A DNA stretch of 64,000 nucleotides, taken from contig NZ_CP125380.1 in NCBI RefSeq assembly GCF_034009455.1, forward strand, positions 3,671,501 through 3,735,500, in the 5' to 3' direction. The position numbers and the translations under genes were made by a program. A model generated the notes under the pieces. The model made no database searches and was not told the origin of the DNA. It saw nothing but the letters and a program-made list of their open reading frames with translations. Each line of letters starts with the position of its first letter. Position 1 is the first letter of the stretch. Below, in pieces: positions 17,015 through 26,706 of this stretch. This stretch comes from Pseudomonas sp. P5_109. GTDB taxonomy: Bacteria; Pseudomonadota; Gammaproteobacteria; Pseudomonadales; Pseudomonadaceae.

Positions 17015-18601
17015 TTGATTTCTACAGCTAACATCACGATGCAGTTCGGCGCCAAGCCGCTCTTCGAAAACGTTTCGGTCAAGTTCAACGGTGGCAACCG
17101 TTACGGCCTGATCGGCGCCAACGGTTGCGGCAAGTCGACCTTCATGAAGATTCTCGGCAACGACCTCGAGCCGTCCGGCGGTCAGGTCATGCTGGAGCCG
17201 AACGTGCGCCTGGGTAAATTGCGCCAGGACCAGTTCGCCTACGAAGAATTCACCGTGATCGACACCGTGATCATGGGTCACGAAGAACTGTGGAAGGTCA
17301 AGGCCGAGCGCGACCGCATCTATTCGCTGCCGGAAATGAGCGAAGAAGACGGCATGGCCGTGGCCGAGCTGGAAACCGAATTCGCCGAAATGGACGGCTA
17401 CACCGCCGAATCCCGCGCCGGTGAACTGCTGCTGGGCCTGGGTATTCCCCTGGAGCAGCATTTCGGTCCGATGTCCGAAGTGGCTCCGGGCTGGAAACTG
17501 CGGGTGTTGCTGGCTCAGGCGCTGTTCTCCGATCCGGAAGTGCTGTTGCTCGACGAACCGACCAACCACCTGGACATCAACACCATCCGCTGGCTGGAAA
17601 CGATCCTCAAGGCGCGTAACAGCACCATGATCATCATTTCCCACGACCGTCACTTCCTCAACAGCGTCTGCACTCACATGGCTGACCTGGACTACGGCGA
17701 GTTGCGTCTGTTCCCGGGCAACTACGACGAGTACATGACCGCGGCGACTCAGTCCCGTGAGCAATTGCTGTCGGACAACGCCAAGAAGAAAGCCCAGATC
17801 TCGGAACTGCAAACGTTCGTCAGCCGCTTCTCGGCCAACGCCTCGAAAGCCAAGCAGGCCACTTCCCGTGCCAAGCAGATCGACAAGATCCAGCTGGCCG
17901 AGGTCAAGCCATCGAGCCGCGTGAGCCCGTTCATCCGTTTCGAACAGACCAAGAAGTTGCACCGCCAGGCCGTGACCATCGAGCAGATGTCCAAGGGCTT
18001 CGACGGCAAGACCCTGTTCAAGAACTTCAGCTTCACCGTCGAAGCCGGCGAGCGCGTAGCGATCATCGGCCCGAACGGTATCGGCAAGACCACCCTGCTG
18101 CGCACCTTGATGGGTGAGCTGACCCCGGACGCCGGTTCCGTGAAATGGACCGAAAGCGCGGAGCTGGGCTACTACGCCCAGGACCACGCCCATGACTTCG
18201 AAGACGACGTCAGCCTGTTCGATTGGATGGGCCAGTGGACTCAGGGCGAGCAGGTCATTCGCGGCACCCTGGGCCGCATGCTGTTCTCCAACGACGAGAT
18301 CCTCAAGTCGGTCAAGGTCATCTCCGGTGGTGAGCAAGGCCGCATGCTGTTCGGCAAGCTGATCCTGCAAAAGCCGAACGTACTGGTGATGGACGAACCG
18401 ACCAACCACCTGGACATGGAATCGATCGAAGCGCTGAACCTGGCGCTGGAAAACTATCCGGGCACGCTGATCTTCGTCAGCCACGACCGTGAGTTCGTAT
18501 CGTCCCTGGCCACCCGCATCATCGAGTTGAGCCCGAACGGCGTGACCGACTTCAGTGGCACCTACGACGACTACCTGCGTAGCCAGGGTGTGGTGTTCTA
18601 A
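17015..18601 (+). CDS. ybiT: ABC-F ATPase YbiT
   Basis: A cytoplasmic ABC-F protein of 528 residues with two ATPase domains and no membrane segments; this family acts on ribosomes. Domain 1 has Walker [10 protein letters not shown] and Walker [12 protein letters not shown]. The linker around residues 240-300 is basic ([20 protein letters not shown]). Domain 2 has [21 protein letters not shown] and [11 protein letters not shown]. The sequence is colinear with E. coli YbiT through [14 protein letters not shown]. It starts at TTG 17015, with AGGA eight bases before it and no suitable ATG. Confidence 0.92.
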   Translation: MISTANITMQFGAKPLFENVSVKFNGGNRYGLIGANGCGKSTFMKILGNDLEPSGGQVMLEPNVRLGKLRQDQFAYEEFTVIDTVIMGHEELWKVKAERDRIYSLPEMSEEDGMAVAELETEFAEMDGYTAESRAGELLLGLGIPLEQHFGPMSEVAPGWKLRVLLAQALFSDPEVLLLDEPTNHLDINTIRWLETILKARNSTMIIISHDRHFLNSVCTHMADLDYGELRLFPGNYDEYMTAATQSREQLLSDNAKKKAQISELQTFVSRFSANASKAKQATSRAKQIDKIQLAEVKPSSRVSPFIRFEQTKKLHRQAVTIEQMSKGFDGKTLFKNFSFTVEAGERVAIIGPNGIGKTTLLRTLMGELTPDAGSVKWTESAELGYYAQDHAHDFEDDVSLFDWMGQWTQGEQVIRGTLGRMLFSNDEILKSVKVISGGEQGRMLFGKLILQKPNVLVMDEPTNHLDMESIEALNLALENYPGTLIFVSHDREFVSSLATRIIELSPNGVTDFSGTYDDYLRSQGVVF

Positions 18602-18616
18602 AACAACCTCGCTGCA

Positions 18617-18732
18617 CTTGTAGGAGCGAGCTCGCTCGCGATGGACGACAACGATAACGCGTGCAACCTGAATGAACGCGTTATCCAGACGTTTTTCGCG
18701 AGCGATCGAGCGTCGACCGGCTGCTCCTACAG
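18617..18732. repeat. REPIN (TGTAGGAGC subtype, diverged)
   Basis: TGTAGGAGCGAGCTCGCTCG on the left and a degraded complementary arm ending CTGCTCCTACAG on the right. Between them is AACGATAACGCGTG, the core shared with the large arrays. Confidence 0.75.
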
Positions 18733-18827
18733 TCGGGTTGCCCCTGAAATATCGTTAGCCTGCTTCCTTTTATCCCAACGCCGCGCCATGATGCAGTTCT
18801 CCCACCGCCGCCCGCGAACGAGCCCTC

Positions 18828-20015
18828 ATGTCTGCGCCGCAAGCTGCCCCGCAAAGCTCCATGGCGATCACCTTGCAGATCGTCTCTATCGTTTTCTACA
18901 CCTTCATTGCCTTCCTCTGCATCGGTTTGCCGATTGCGGTATTGCCGGGTTATGTCCACGAACAGCTCGGGTTCAGCGCCGTCGTGGCCGGGCTGACCAT
19001 CGGCTCGCAATACCTCGCTACCCTGCTCAGCCGGCCCATGGCCGGGCGGATGTCGGACAGCGTCGGCACCAAGCGCGCAATCATCTATGGCCTGTCGGGG
19101 ATTGTGCTCAGTGGCGTGCTGACCTTGCTCTCGACCCTGTTGCAAGACATTCCCTTGCTCAGCCTGCTGATTTTGATCGCAGGGCGCTTGCTGCTGGGGA
19201 TTGCCCAAGGCTTGATCGGCGTCGGCACCATCAGTTGGTGCATGGGCCAGGTTGGCGCCGAGCACACTGCGCGCTCGATATCCTGGAACGGCATCGCCTC
19301 TTATGGGGCGATTGCCATTGGTGCGCCGCTGGGCGTGGTGATGGTGCAACAACTCGGCTTCGCCAGCCTGGGCATCGTCCTGTCGCTGCTGGCCCTGGCC
19401 GCACTGATGCTGATTCGCAACAAGCCCTCGGTACCCGTGGTACGCGGTGAGCGCCTGCCGTTCTGGGCGGTATTCGGGCGCATTGCGCCGTTTGGCGCGA
19501 GCCTGAGCCTGGCATCCATTGGCTACGGCACGCTGACGACCTTTATCACCCTGTATTACGTCAATCGCGGCTGGACCGGCGCGGCCTACTGCCTGACCGT
19601 GTTTGGCGTGTGTTTCATTCTATCGCGGCTACTGTTCATTTCCGCCATCAGCCGTTTCGGCGGGTTCACCTCGGCCATTGCCTGCATGTGCATCGAGACG
19701 GTTGGCCTGGTGTTGCTGTGGCTGGCTCCTTCGACCGGGTATGCGCTCATTGGCGCCGGCCTGACCGGGTTCGGTCTGTCCCTGGTGTACCCGGCGCTGG
19801 GTGTCGAAGCCATTAAACAGGTGCCTAACTCCAGCCGGGGCGCGGGCTTGAGTGCTTATGCGGTGTTTTTCGACCTGGCGCTGGCAATCGCCGGCCCGTT
19901 GATGGGTGCAGTGGCGTTGAACCTGGGTTACGGGTGGATTTTCTTCTGTGCGGCGTTGTTGTCGGTGACAGGTTTGGGCCTGACGTTGCTGCTCAAGCGC
20001 CGCGCAATGGTGTAG
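18828..20015 (+). CDS. MFS transporter (YhhS-like)
   Basis: 395 residues with twelve hydrophobic segments and the MFS loop motif GRMSDSVGTKRAI after helix 2. The N-terminal half (FYTFIAFLCIGLPIAVLPG and QYLATLLSRPMAGR) resembles the YhhS/YfcJ group of arabinose/drug efflux-type permeases. The stop codon TAG is embedded in the start of the following REPIN. The substrate cannot be inferred; there is no partner gene. Confidence 0.8.
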   Translation: MSAPQAAPQSSMAITLQIVSIVFYTFIAFLCIGLPIAVLPGYVHEQLGFSAVVAGLTIGSQYLATLLSRPMAGRMSDSVGTKRAIIYGLSGIVLSGVLTLLSTLLQDIPLLSLLILIAGRLLLGIAQGLIGVGTISWCMGQVGAEHTARSISWNGIASYGAIAIGAPLGVVMVQQLGFASLGIVLSLLALAALMLIRNKPSVPVVRGERLPFWAVFGRIAPFGASLSLASIGYGTLTTFITLYYVNRGWTGAAYCLTVFGVCFILSRLLFISAISRFGGFTSAIACMCIETVGLVLLWLAPSTGYALIGAGLTGFGLSLVYPALGVEAIKQVPNSSRGAGLSAYAVFFDLALAIAGPLMGAVALNLGYGWIFFCAALLSVTGLGLTLLLKRRAMV

Positions 20016-20100
20016 GAGCGAGCTTGCTCGCGATAGCGGTCTGACGGTAACTAATGTGGCGCAGGTGCCACCGCCTTCGCGAGCAAGCCCGCTCCCACAG
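20011..20100. repeat. Hybrid REPIN with two arm types
   Basis: The left arm is of the TGTAGGAGCGAGC subtype and overlaps the stop codon of the MFS gene. The right arm is of the GCCCGCTCCCACAG subtype. Confidence 0.8.
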
Positions 20101-20113
20101 GATATCTGGCGCA

Positions 20114-21151
20114 TTACTGATCGGCGGTCTGCATCCCGGCGCGGGTCGCCCTGCCCAAAGTACGCGAAAAGAAACTTCCGGCTTCAGAGATCAAATTGCG
20201 GTGAATGTCTTGCCGGTCGACACCATCGGCATCGGTACACAACGCGGGCATGATCGCAATCTGCTCGTCATTGCACGGCGCCATGAATACGAAGTGCCCT
20301 GCCCCGGCCAGTAACTTGAAGTCCGGCGCTGTCGGCAGTTTGCGCGCCAGGGCTGCGGCGTTCTTGTCGACCGCCACCAGTTTGTCGCCATCGCCGCTGT
20401 AAAGCAGCACCGGCACATGCACATCGGCCAAGGTGTGACGGCCGAACTTCAGGCTCAGCGGCGCCATCAGCATCAAGGCATGGACACGCGGATCGGCCAC
20501 CGGTTGCAGGTCGTCGCGGTCGACAATCAGTTCGCCCTGGGTGTTGCAGGCATCGCGGTCATCCGGACGCTCCTGGCAATAACGGCGCAGGCGATCCAGG
20601 TCCGGTGTCGCGCCGGACAGAATCAATGCGGTCTCGCCACCGGCCGAATAGCCAATGACCCCCACCTGATTGGCATTGACGAAAGGCGACAGCATGCGGT
20701 CGCCCAAAGTCGCGGTTATGGCTTCGGAAATCTGGATCGGTCGACCATACAGGTTACTCAAAGTACCGAGGCGGCTGTGGTCCCTGGAGTTGTCACCCGG
20801 GTGGATCACTGCCACCACGACAAAGCCCTTGCGTGCCAGAGAGGTGGCGAGGTCGTGCAACGCCAGTGGCGTGCCGGTGTTCCCGTGGGACAGCATCAGC
20901 ATGGGGAAGCGGCCAATGGCGACCTTGGTGTCCTCCCCGGCTTCGACGGTGTAACCCTCGAGTTTGCTGGTGTGCTCCCAGTCACTGGAAGGATAGAAGG
21001 CGATGGCGCGCATCGGCTGCAGGTCCAGCGGATCGAGAAAGGTCATCTCATGGAAGCCGACGCTCCAGTGAGGATGCGGCGCAGGCGCGGCGTGCACTGT
21101 ATTCAGGCTGCTGAGCAGGCAAATCAGTAAAGTTGCACAAAGACGCACCAT
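20114..21151 (-). CDS. Secreted alpha/beta hydrolase
   Basis: 345 residues, with a signal peptide (MVRLCATLLICLLSS, cut near VHA-AP). The fold is that of dienelactone hydrolase/PAF-acetylhydrolase-like enzymes: LMLSHGNTGTP forms the oxyanion-hole strand, GYSAGGETAL holds the nucleophile serine and GAGHFVFMAP the catalytic histidine. Four extra cysteines in the cap region (YCQERPDDRDAC and two later) suggest periplasmic disulfides. The frame continues upstream to 21235, but only this ATG yields a signal peptide. Substrate unknown. Confidence 0.78.
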   Translation of the reverse strand: MVRLCATLLICLLSSLNTVHAAPAPHPHWSVGFHEMTFLDPLDLQPMRAIAFYPSSDWEHTSKLEGYTVEAGEDTKVAIGRFPMLMLSHGNTGTPLALHDLATSLARKGFVVVAVIHPGDNSRDHSRLGTLSNLYGRPIQISEAITATLGDRMLSPFVNANQVGVIGYSAGGETALILSGATPDLDRLRRYCQERPDDRDACNTQGELIVDRDDLQPVADPRVHALMLMAPLSLKFGRHTLADVHVPVLLYSGDGDKLVAVDKNAAALARKLPTAPDFKLLAGAGHFVFMAPCNDEQIAIMPALCTDADGVDRQDIHRNLISEAGSFFSRTLGRATRAGMQTADQ

Positions 21152-21320
21152 GGGATGCCCCACCTTGTTACCGGACTTGAGACGTAGACCCTGGAAAGCA
21201 TAAGTCGGGCCACAATCTGAAACGACCAGAAACAAAAAACTCCGTAGCTGGTACTTGCGTAACCAGAATACAGAGTTTTTTGGGGCATTACCTGAACGGT
21301 TGCTTACTTTTACGCAAGCC

Positions 21321-21932
21321 TTACGCGGCGGCGAACAACTGCTCGCTGATTTGCGCGTGGGCAGCGCTCATGGCTTTGTTGCGCACGTCGTCACCGTAAG
21401 CCAGGCCTTCGGCGCGGACGATTTCGATGTCGGTGACGCCGATGAAACCGAACAGCAACTTCAAGTATTCTTCGTGGGCAACACCGGTTGCCTGACCGGC
21501 GTGCATGCCGCCAGACGTCGAGACGATCACCACTTTCTTGCCGCCGCACAGGCCTTCAGGGCCCGCTTCGGTGTAGCGGAAGGTCTGACCGGCAACGGCG
21601 ATACGGTCGATCCAGGCCTTCAACTGAGTCGGGATGGTGAAGTTGTACATCGGTGCGGCAATCACCACGGCATCGGCGGCGAGGAATTCGGCCAGGGTCG
21701 AGGCACTCAGTTCGGCTTCGTGCTGTTGTGCGGCGTCGCGCAGTTCAGCAGTGGTGCCGGCGGCAACCAGGGTGTTGGCCGAGAAGTGGCTGATCGCGTC
21801 GGCGGCCAGGTCACGGTAGGTCACCACGGCGGTTGACTCGGCGGCTTGCCAGGCCTTGACGACTTCACCGCTCAACTGACGGGAAGCCGAGTTGTCGCCC
21901 AGGATGCTCGAATCGATATGCAGCAGTTTCAT
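21321..21932 (-). CDS. azoR: FMN-dependent NADH:quinone/azo oxidoreductase
   Basis: A flavodoxin-fold azoreductase of 203 residues that reduces quinones and azo dyes with [25 protein letters not shown] binds the FMN phosphate, [16 protein letters not shown] is the family signature, and the STSGGMH stretch lines the FMN. Divergently transcribed from a LysR gene, which probably controls it, as is usual for this family in Pseudomonas. Confidence 0.9.
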   Translation of the reverse strand: MKLLHIDSSILGDNSASRQLSGEVVKAWQAAESTAVVTYRDLAADAISHFSANTLVAAGTTAELRDAAQQHEAELSASTLAEFLAADAVVIAAPMYNFTIPTQLKAWIDRIAVAGQTFRYTEAGPEGLCGGKKVVIVSTSGGMHAGQATGVAHEEYLKLLFGFIGVTDIEIVRAEGLAYGDDVRNKAMSAAHAQISEQLFAAA

Positions 21933-22063
21933 GTGGGATCTCCAGGTGAGGATCGCCCACAAGGGCGATCTGATGGGACTAATCCTACAGACGAAACCAA
22001 TAGCTGATTAGACGGCAACAATGCGATAGTTCGTCTCACAGATAGAACAATCGGATTCACATC

Positions 22064-22972
22064 ATGCAAGACCTCAACGACCTGTATTACTTCGCCAAAG
22101 TCGTGGAAGCCGGGGGATTCGCGGCAGCCGGGCGTTTGCTGGGCATCCCCAAGTCCCGACTGTCACGTCGCATCGCCGAACTGGAAGAACGCCTTGGCGC
22201 ACGATTACTGCAACGCACCACCCGACAGCTGAAACTGACTGCCGTGGGTGAACGCTACCTCAGGCACTGTCAGGCGATGCTGCTGGAGGCGGAAATGGCC
22301 GACGAGGCCGTGGCCAGCATGTCCAGCGAGCCCCGTGGACGCTTGCGGGTGTCCTGCCCGGTCGGGCTGGCCCACGAAATATTGCCGGGGGTGATCAGCG
22401 ACTTTCTGGAGCGGTTTCCGCAAGTCCAGCTGGAGGTCATGCTGCTCAACCGGCGGGTCGACCTGGTGAACGAAGGCATTGACGTGGCCCTGCGCGTGCG
22501 CGAACTGGGCGACGAAGATCCGCTGCTGGTCACCCGCCGCCTGCGCCAGGCGCAGATGCTGATGGTCGCCAGCCCCGGTTTTCTCGTTGGCCGCGAGATC
22601 AATCATCCCGAGGATCTGAAAAGCCTGCCGGTACTTGGTGCCCTCGAACCCGACCGCATGGTGCACATCCGCATGCTGGATCAAAAGGGTAAAAGTTGTG
22701 AACTCGCGCTCGAGGCACGGCTGGGCATCGACGACTTTATCGTGCGCAAGGCCAGCACCCTCTCCGGTCTGGGCTTTACGATGCTGCCCATGATGTATTG
22801 CGAGCAGGAACTGGAAAACGGCTCGCTGGTGCAGTTGTTACCCGACTGGTCGTTGCCCGGTGGCTGGCTGCAAGCGGTCTATCCTCATCGACGCGGAGTG
22901 ATGCCGGCGGTACGCGCCTGGATTGACCATTTGGTCGAATCCTTCAATGCCTGTGGGGAAAGATTGTTATGA
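22064..22972 (+). CDS. LysR-family regulator, divergent from azoR
   Basis: 302 residues. The N-terminal winged HTH (FAKVVEAGGFAAAGRLLGIPKSRLSRRIAELEERLGARLLQR) is standard for the group; the co-inducer domain follows from about residue 90 (GRLRVSCPVGLAHEILP). The shared intergenic region at 21933-22063 is AT-rich and is the likely place of its operator. The gene overlaps the next one by four bases (ATGA). Confidence 0.88.
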   Translation: MQDLNDLYYFAKVVEAGGFAAAGRLLGIPKSRLSRRIAELEERLGARLLQRTTRQLKLTAVGERYLRHCQAMLLEAEMADEAVASMSSEPRGRLRVSCPVGLAHEILPGVISDFLERFPQVQLEVMLLNRRVDLVNEGIDVALRVRELGDEDPLLVTRRLRQAQMLMVASPGFLVGREINHPEDLKSLPVLGALEPDRMVHIRMLDQKGKSCELALEARLGIDDFIVRKASTLSGLGFTMLPMMYCEQELENGSLVQLLPDWSLPGGWLQAVYPHRRGVMPAVRAWIDHLVESFNACGERLL

Positions 22973-23328
22973 AAGCTGGACGGATGAGCGAAGAGGATGT
23001 CGCGAAGTATTGCCTGACCCTGCCCGGCGCTCGGGAAGACTATAAATGGGGAGGCGTGCGGGTGTTTTCGATTGCCGGGAACAAGATGTTCGCCTTGCAG
23101 GGGTTACGGGGTGATTCCCTGGCCTTCAAGGTCGACAAGGACTTGTTTCTCGGCTATTGCGACCGCCCGGGGATTCATCCGGCGCCTTATCTGGCGCGCG
23201 CGCAGTGGATCATCATGGAAACGCCCTACCCGCTCGGTAGCGAAGAACTACAGGGTTTGCTGCAGCGCTCCCATCAATTGGTGGTGAGCAGACTGCCAAA
23301 GCGGACTCAAGTCGGACTCCTGTTATAA
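22969..23328 (+). CDS. MmcQ/YjbR family protein
   Basis: 119 residues of the DUF419/YjbR double-wing fold. Typical features are LTLPGAREDYKWGGVRVFSIAGNKMFAL and a C-terminal basic helix. The family is named DNA-binding by structure, but its role is unknown. Translationally coupled to the LysR gene through an ATGA overlap. Confidence 0.85.
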   Translation: MKAGRMSEEDVAKYCLTLPGAREDYKWGGVRVFSIAGNKMFALQGLRGDSLAFKVDKDLFLGYCDRPGIHPAPYLARAQWIIMETPYPLGSEELQGLLQRSHQLVVSRLPKRTQVGLLL

Positions 23329-23339
23329 AGCCTTCTTTA

Positions 23340-23768
23340 TCAGAACAAGGCGAACAGGTTTGCGCCGAGGAACAGGTGATCGATCCAGAACACTTGGTGC
23401 AGCAGCACGATGAGCCAGAACACCAACTGAAACGACACCTTGCGCGTTTTGTGTCGAAACGCTTGCTGGGCCAACAACGCCCCGGGCCAGCCTCCGGCGA
23501 GTTCCAGCGCATGCAGGACATTCTCCGGTGTGCGCCATTGCTCGGCGCGCGCCTTGCGCTTGTCGCTCCAGTACAGGATAAACGTCACGACGCTGACGAT
23601 GCCGTAGGCCGCCAGGGGAATCAGAGACTCCCCATGCAGCCAGAACGACACCGAACCCGACAGCGGCAACGCGCACAGGATGGCAAACACCAGCCACTTC
23701 AGCCGTGGATAACGGACCTGTCCCCCGGACTGGCGTCCGGGGTTATTGCGCGAGCGCGAGTCACTCAC
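23340..23768 (-). CDS. DUF1294 membrane protein
   Basis: 142 residues with three hydrophobic segments (near 24-40, 50-66 and 118-138). The conserved [17 protein letters not shown] motif and [22 protein letters not shown] identify DUF1294. The N-terminal cold-shock domain seen in some members is absent; there is only a short basic tail. Its stop faces the yjbR-like gene, and its start overlaps the stop of uppP by four bases. Confidence 0.85.
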   Translation of the reverse strand: MSDSRSRNNPGRQSGGQVRYPRLKWLVFAILCALPLSGSVSFWLHGESLIPLAAYGIVSVVTFILYWSDKRKARAEQWRTPENVLHALELAGGWPGALLAQQAFRHKTRKVSFQLVFWLIVLLHQVFWIDHLFLGANLFALF

Positions 23769-24595
23769 GGCTTGGCCGCGCTCCAGTCAACCCAGCCGAA
23801 TTGCCAGGTCGCCAGGATGATCAGGCCGAACACGATGCGATACCAGGCAAACGCCGCATAGCTGTGGTTGGCGATGAACTTGAGCAGCCCGCGGACGGCA
23901 ATCATCGCGAAGATGAACGCGGTGACGAAGCCGATCGCGAACACCGGGAAATCCGCCGGGACAAACAGGTGGCGGTATTTATAACCCGAGTACACCGCCG
24001 CGCCGACCATGGTAGGCATCGCCAGGAAGAACGAGAACTCGGTAGCGGTCTTGCGCGACAGGCCGAACAGCAACCCGCCGATGATCGTCGAGCCCGAACG
24101 CGAAGTGCCCGGAATCATGGCCAGGCATTGGGCGAAGCCAACTTTCAGGGCATCTTTCCAGGTGATGTCGTCCACGGTTTCGGCGTGCACTTCATGCTGA
24201 CGGCGCTCGGCCCACAGCATGATGATGCCGCCTATGACCAGTGCCGTTGCCACGGTGATCGGATTGAACAAGTACTCGTGGATCAGGTCGGCAAAGATGA
24301 CGCCCAACACCACGGCCGGCAAGAACGCGATCAACAGATTCGCGGTAAACCGCCGGGCCCCCGGCTGGGTCGGCAGGCCGATGACCACGTCGAAGATCTT
24401 GCGGCGAAACTCCCACACCACCGCCAGGATGGCACCCAGTTGAATGATGATGTTGAACGCCATCGCCCGCTCGCCGCCGAAGCCGAGCAAGTCGGCCACG
24501 ATGATCTGGTGGCCCGTACTGGAAATGGGCAGGAACTCGGTCAGCCCTTCTACAACCCCAAGAATCAATGCCTGAAAGGCGGTCCAAAGATCCAT
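23765..24595 (-). CDS. uppP: Undecaprenyl-diphosphatase
   Basis: An integral membrane enzyme of 276 residues that recycles the C55 lipid carrier and confers bacitracin resistance. The catalytic N-terminal motif [14 protein letters not shown] (Glu16, Glu20, Ser26, His29) and PGTSRSGST with the essential arginine are present, with about seven further hydrophobic segments. ATG 24595 is preferred over the TTG one codon upstream, with GGGG before it. Operon with the DUF1294 gene. Confidence 0.92.
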   Translation of the reverse strand: MDLWTAFQALILGVVEGLTEFLPISSTGHQIIVADLLGFGGERAMAFNIIIQLGAILAVVWEFRRKIFDVVIGLPTQPGARRFTANLLIAFLPAVVLGVIFADLIHEYLFNPITVATALVIGGIIMLWAERRQHEVHAETVDDITWKDALKVGFAQCLAMIPGTSRSGSTIIGGLLFGLSRKTATEFSFFLAMPTMVGAAVYSGYKYRHLFVPADFPVFAIGFVTAFIFAMIAVRGLLKFIANHSYAAFAWYRIVFGLIILATWQFGWVDWSAAKP

Positions 24596-24829
24596 CAATC
24601 CCCCAAAAGGCTATGCGCGCCGGCATGCCCCGTTAGTATTTTTCAAAAACTTACAATGCGACCAGCGTAGCTGATCCCCCGCGCCTCAATGATCACCACA
24701 GAACCGTAAAAACCCTGTGAAAAAACCACCCTGAGTCGGGTTTATCCGTGCGGGGCCGAAATCCTATCAGACAAGTCCGATCGACGGTTACAATCCGCCC
24801 CCTTCTTCATTTTTCCCCAAGGAACCTCC

Positions 24830-25393
24830 ATGTCCGGGCTTGAACTGTTTGCCGCCGCCCTCGGTGTCATTGCCGTCTGGCTGACAGTCAAACAGAACCC
24901 CTGGTGCTGGCCCATCGGCCTGGTCATGGTGCTGCTATACAGCTGGATCTTTTTTGAGGTGAAGCTGTATTCGGACATGCTGCTGCAAATCGTCTATGCC
25001 GCCTTGCAACTTTACGGCTGGTGGCAGTGGACGCGGGTGGGTGAAACGACCCATGGCCGCGAAGTCAGCCGGCTCGACGCTCGATCCGTGGTGTTGAGCC
25101 TTGCCATTGGCGCAGTCGGCAGTCTGTTGCTGGGGGCGGCCATGGCCCACTGGACCGATGCCGCGCAACCCTGGCTCGATGCGGCGCTGACCGGGTTCAG
25201 CCTGGTGGCGCAAGTCTGGATGGCGCAAAAACGCGTGCAGTGCTGGCCGTTGTGGATCGCCCTGGATGTGATTTTCGTCGGGCTGTTCATCTATAAGGAC
25301 CTGTACCTGACCGCCACCCTGTATGGGCTGTTCGCGGTTATCGCCGTGCAGGGCTGGCGCGAATGGCGCTCCGATCCGGCATTGCGCGCATGA
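24830..25393 (+). CDS. pnuC: Nicotinamide riboside transporter PnuC
   Basis: 187 residues with about seven hydrophobic segments. The tryptophan-rich NPWCWPIGLVMVLLYSWIFFE and LQLYGWWQW motifs are diagnostic of PnuC. It imports nicotinamide riboside, which the next gene product would phosphorylate. AAGGAACC precedes the ATG. The stop overlaps the following start (ATGA). Confidence 0.93.
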   Translation: MSGLELFAAALGVIAVWLTVKQNPWCWPIGLVMVLLYSWIFFEVKLYSDMLLQIVYAALQLYGWWQWTRVGETTHGREVSRLDARSVVLSLAIGAVGSLLLGAAMAHWTDAAQPWLDAALTGFSLVAQVWMAQKRVQCWPLWIALDVIFVGLFIYKDLYLTATLYGLFAVIAVQGWREWRSDPALRA

Positions 25394-25914
25394 AAGTCCT
25401 GGTCCTCACAGGCCCCGAATCCAGCGGTAAAAGCTGGCTGGCGGCGGAGTTGCAACAGCGTTTCGGCGGGATTCTGGTTGACGAGTATGTGCGCTGGTTC
25501 ATTGAGCAGAATCCGCGGGACACCACGCTGGCCGACATCACGCCCATCGCCCGCGGTCAATTGGCATGGGAAGACCAGGCTCGGGCGCAACAACCGCCAT
25601 TGCTCATCCTCGACACGCACCTGCTGAGCAACATCCTCTGGAGTCACACCCTGTTTGGCGAATGCCCCGTTTGGATTGAGCAAGCATTACTGGACCGGCA
25701 TTACGACTTGCACTTGCTGCTGTCGCCGGAACACGTCGACTGGACGGATGACGGCCAGCGTTGCCAGCCCCGATTGAGTGAGCGCCAGGCCTTTTTCGAG
25801 CAGACCCTGACGTGGCTTGAGCGCCACGCACAACCGGTTCAAGTACTGCGCGGAGATTGGGCGCAACGCCGACTCCAGGCACTGAATGCCGTGACCCGAT
25901 TGCTCGACGCCTGA
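25390..25914 (+). CDS. Ribosylnicotinamide kinase-like ATPase
   Basis: 174 residues of the NadR C-terminal kinase type: P-loop GPESSGKS at residues 8-15, then DEYVRWFIE and LLILDTHLLSN. The nucleotidyltransferase and DNA-binding domains of full NadR are missing, so this is a stand-alone kinase. Coupled to pnuC by a four-base overlap, it should trap imported nicotinamide riboside as NMN. An upstream in-frame ATG at 25363 lies inside pnuC and is not preferred. Confidence 0.88.
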   Translation: MKVLVLTGPESSGKSWLAAELQQRFGGILVDEYVRWFIEQNPRDTTLADITPIARGQLAWEDQARAQQPPLLILDTHLLSNILWSHTLFGECPVWIEQALLDRHYDLHLLLSPEHVDWTDDGQRCQPRLSERQAFFEQTLTWLERHAQPVQVLRGDWAQRRLQALNAVTRLLDA

Positions 25915-25920
25915 CCGGCG

Positions 25921-25964
25921 TTTGGGGCATTTTCCCCATCCTCCCCCTGCTGTGGGGGGGAAGT
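25921..25964. terminator. Two adjacent GC hairpins after the pnuC unit
   Basis: TGGGG-CATTTT-CCCCA and then CCCCC-TGCTGT-GGGGG. Neither has a run of T residues, so termination is only suggested. Confidence 0.35.
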
Positions 25965-26198
25965 GTCCGATCCTGAAACAACCTCCCTGCCTGAAACTAC
26001 CCATTTCAACGCCCTGCCTCGTTTGCTCACCAATGTGTTAAGGCGTTGTTACAAAAACGCTAGAACCCTTGTTCCAGAGGGGTTGCTCCGCAATTACGGG
26101 TTGCCTGCGCAGGGTTTTGTCTCACCGTTGGTACACCCTCGACAAAAGGTTCCCGATCCAAGTCTGTAAGCCATTGAATCAACTCGATATTCAAAAGG

Positions 26199-26214
26199 CG
26201 GCACAGCTTTCGCT
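26199..26214 (+). promoter_or_regulatory. Candidate sigma-54 promoter of the fap operon
   Basis: CGGCACAGCTTTCGCT resembles the -24/-12 consensus TGGCACRNNNNTTGCW, with GG at 26200 and GC at 26212 separated by exactly ten bases. Two consensus positions differ. Transcription would begin near 26225 and leave a leader of about 35 bases before fapA. The 345-base gap upstream contains a dyad GCGTT-N8-AACGC (26043-26060), a possible activator site. Confidence 0.55.
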
Positions 26215-26258
26215 CTATGCCTTACACAGCTGACCGGGGCCAGCTTACAAATGAAGGA

Positions 26259-26705
26259 ATGAATGTCGTGGAGATATTCAAAAAAAAAGGCTTGATGTGC
26301 CTCCTGCTGATCGCGAGCGCTGCCGGCACTGTTCTCAGTTTCAACGTTCAAGCCGAAGGCAACGGTGTCATCGTGCTTGATCGTACCGTTCACCCAACGC
26401 TCATCGGTCGCAGTGGCGGCAGGGATCCGAACCCGGCCACCATCAGTGCCAATCCTTCTGCCCGCGTCACCGGGGAACTCAGCGACGCCGATATCGCCGG
26501 GGTAACCACCGGAACGACCCCTCATAACAACTTCGGGCAAAACCCGGGCGGCATGCAAGGCCTGAATGTCGTCACCAACCCCAACGGTTTGCCTGGCATG
26601 TCCGTCGGACACGGTGGTGGCAGTGGCGGCGCCATTTCCGGAACAATCAACCGCGCCATGAGCACCGGCCTGGGCTCACTGGGCAGAATGGCGGGGGGGC
26701 AATGA
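26259..26705 (+). CDS. fapA: Fap amyloid operon protein FapA
   Basis: 148 residues with a signal sequence (GLMCLLLIASAAGTVLSFNVQA) and a Gly/Asn/Thr-rich mature part. By position it is FapA, thought to influence FapB/FapC partition in the fibril. AAGGA directly abuts ATG 26259, whereas GTG 26268 has better spacing and may be the real start. The ATG at 26217 is unlikely because it lies at or upstream of the predicted sigma-54 start. The mature protein is short and lacks cysteine. Confidence 0.8.
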   Translation: MNVVEIFKKKGLMCLLLIASAAGTVLSFNVQAEGNGVIVLDRTVHPTLIGRSGGRDPNPATISANPSARVTGELSDADIAGVTTGTTPHNNFGQNPGGMQGLNVVTNPNGLPGMSVGHGGGSGGAISGTINRAMSTGLGSLGRMAGGQ

Positions 26706-26706
26706 G

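Noticed and set aside
16901..17028. Small open frame before ybiT
   Set aside because: It overlaps the ybiT start, lacks a ribosome-binding site and shows no recognisable sequence features.
26217..26258. Earlier ATG for fapA at 26217
   Set aside because: No ribosome-binding site, it would place a polar extension before the signal peptide, and it lies at or upstream of the predicted transcription start.
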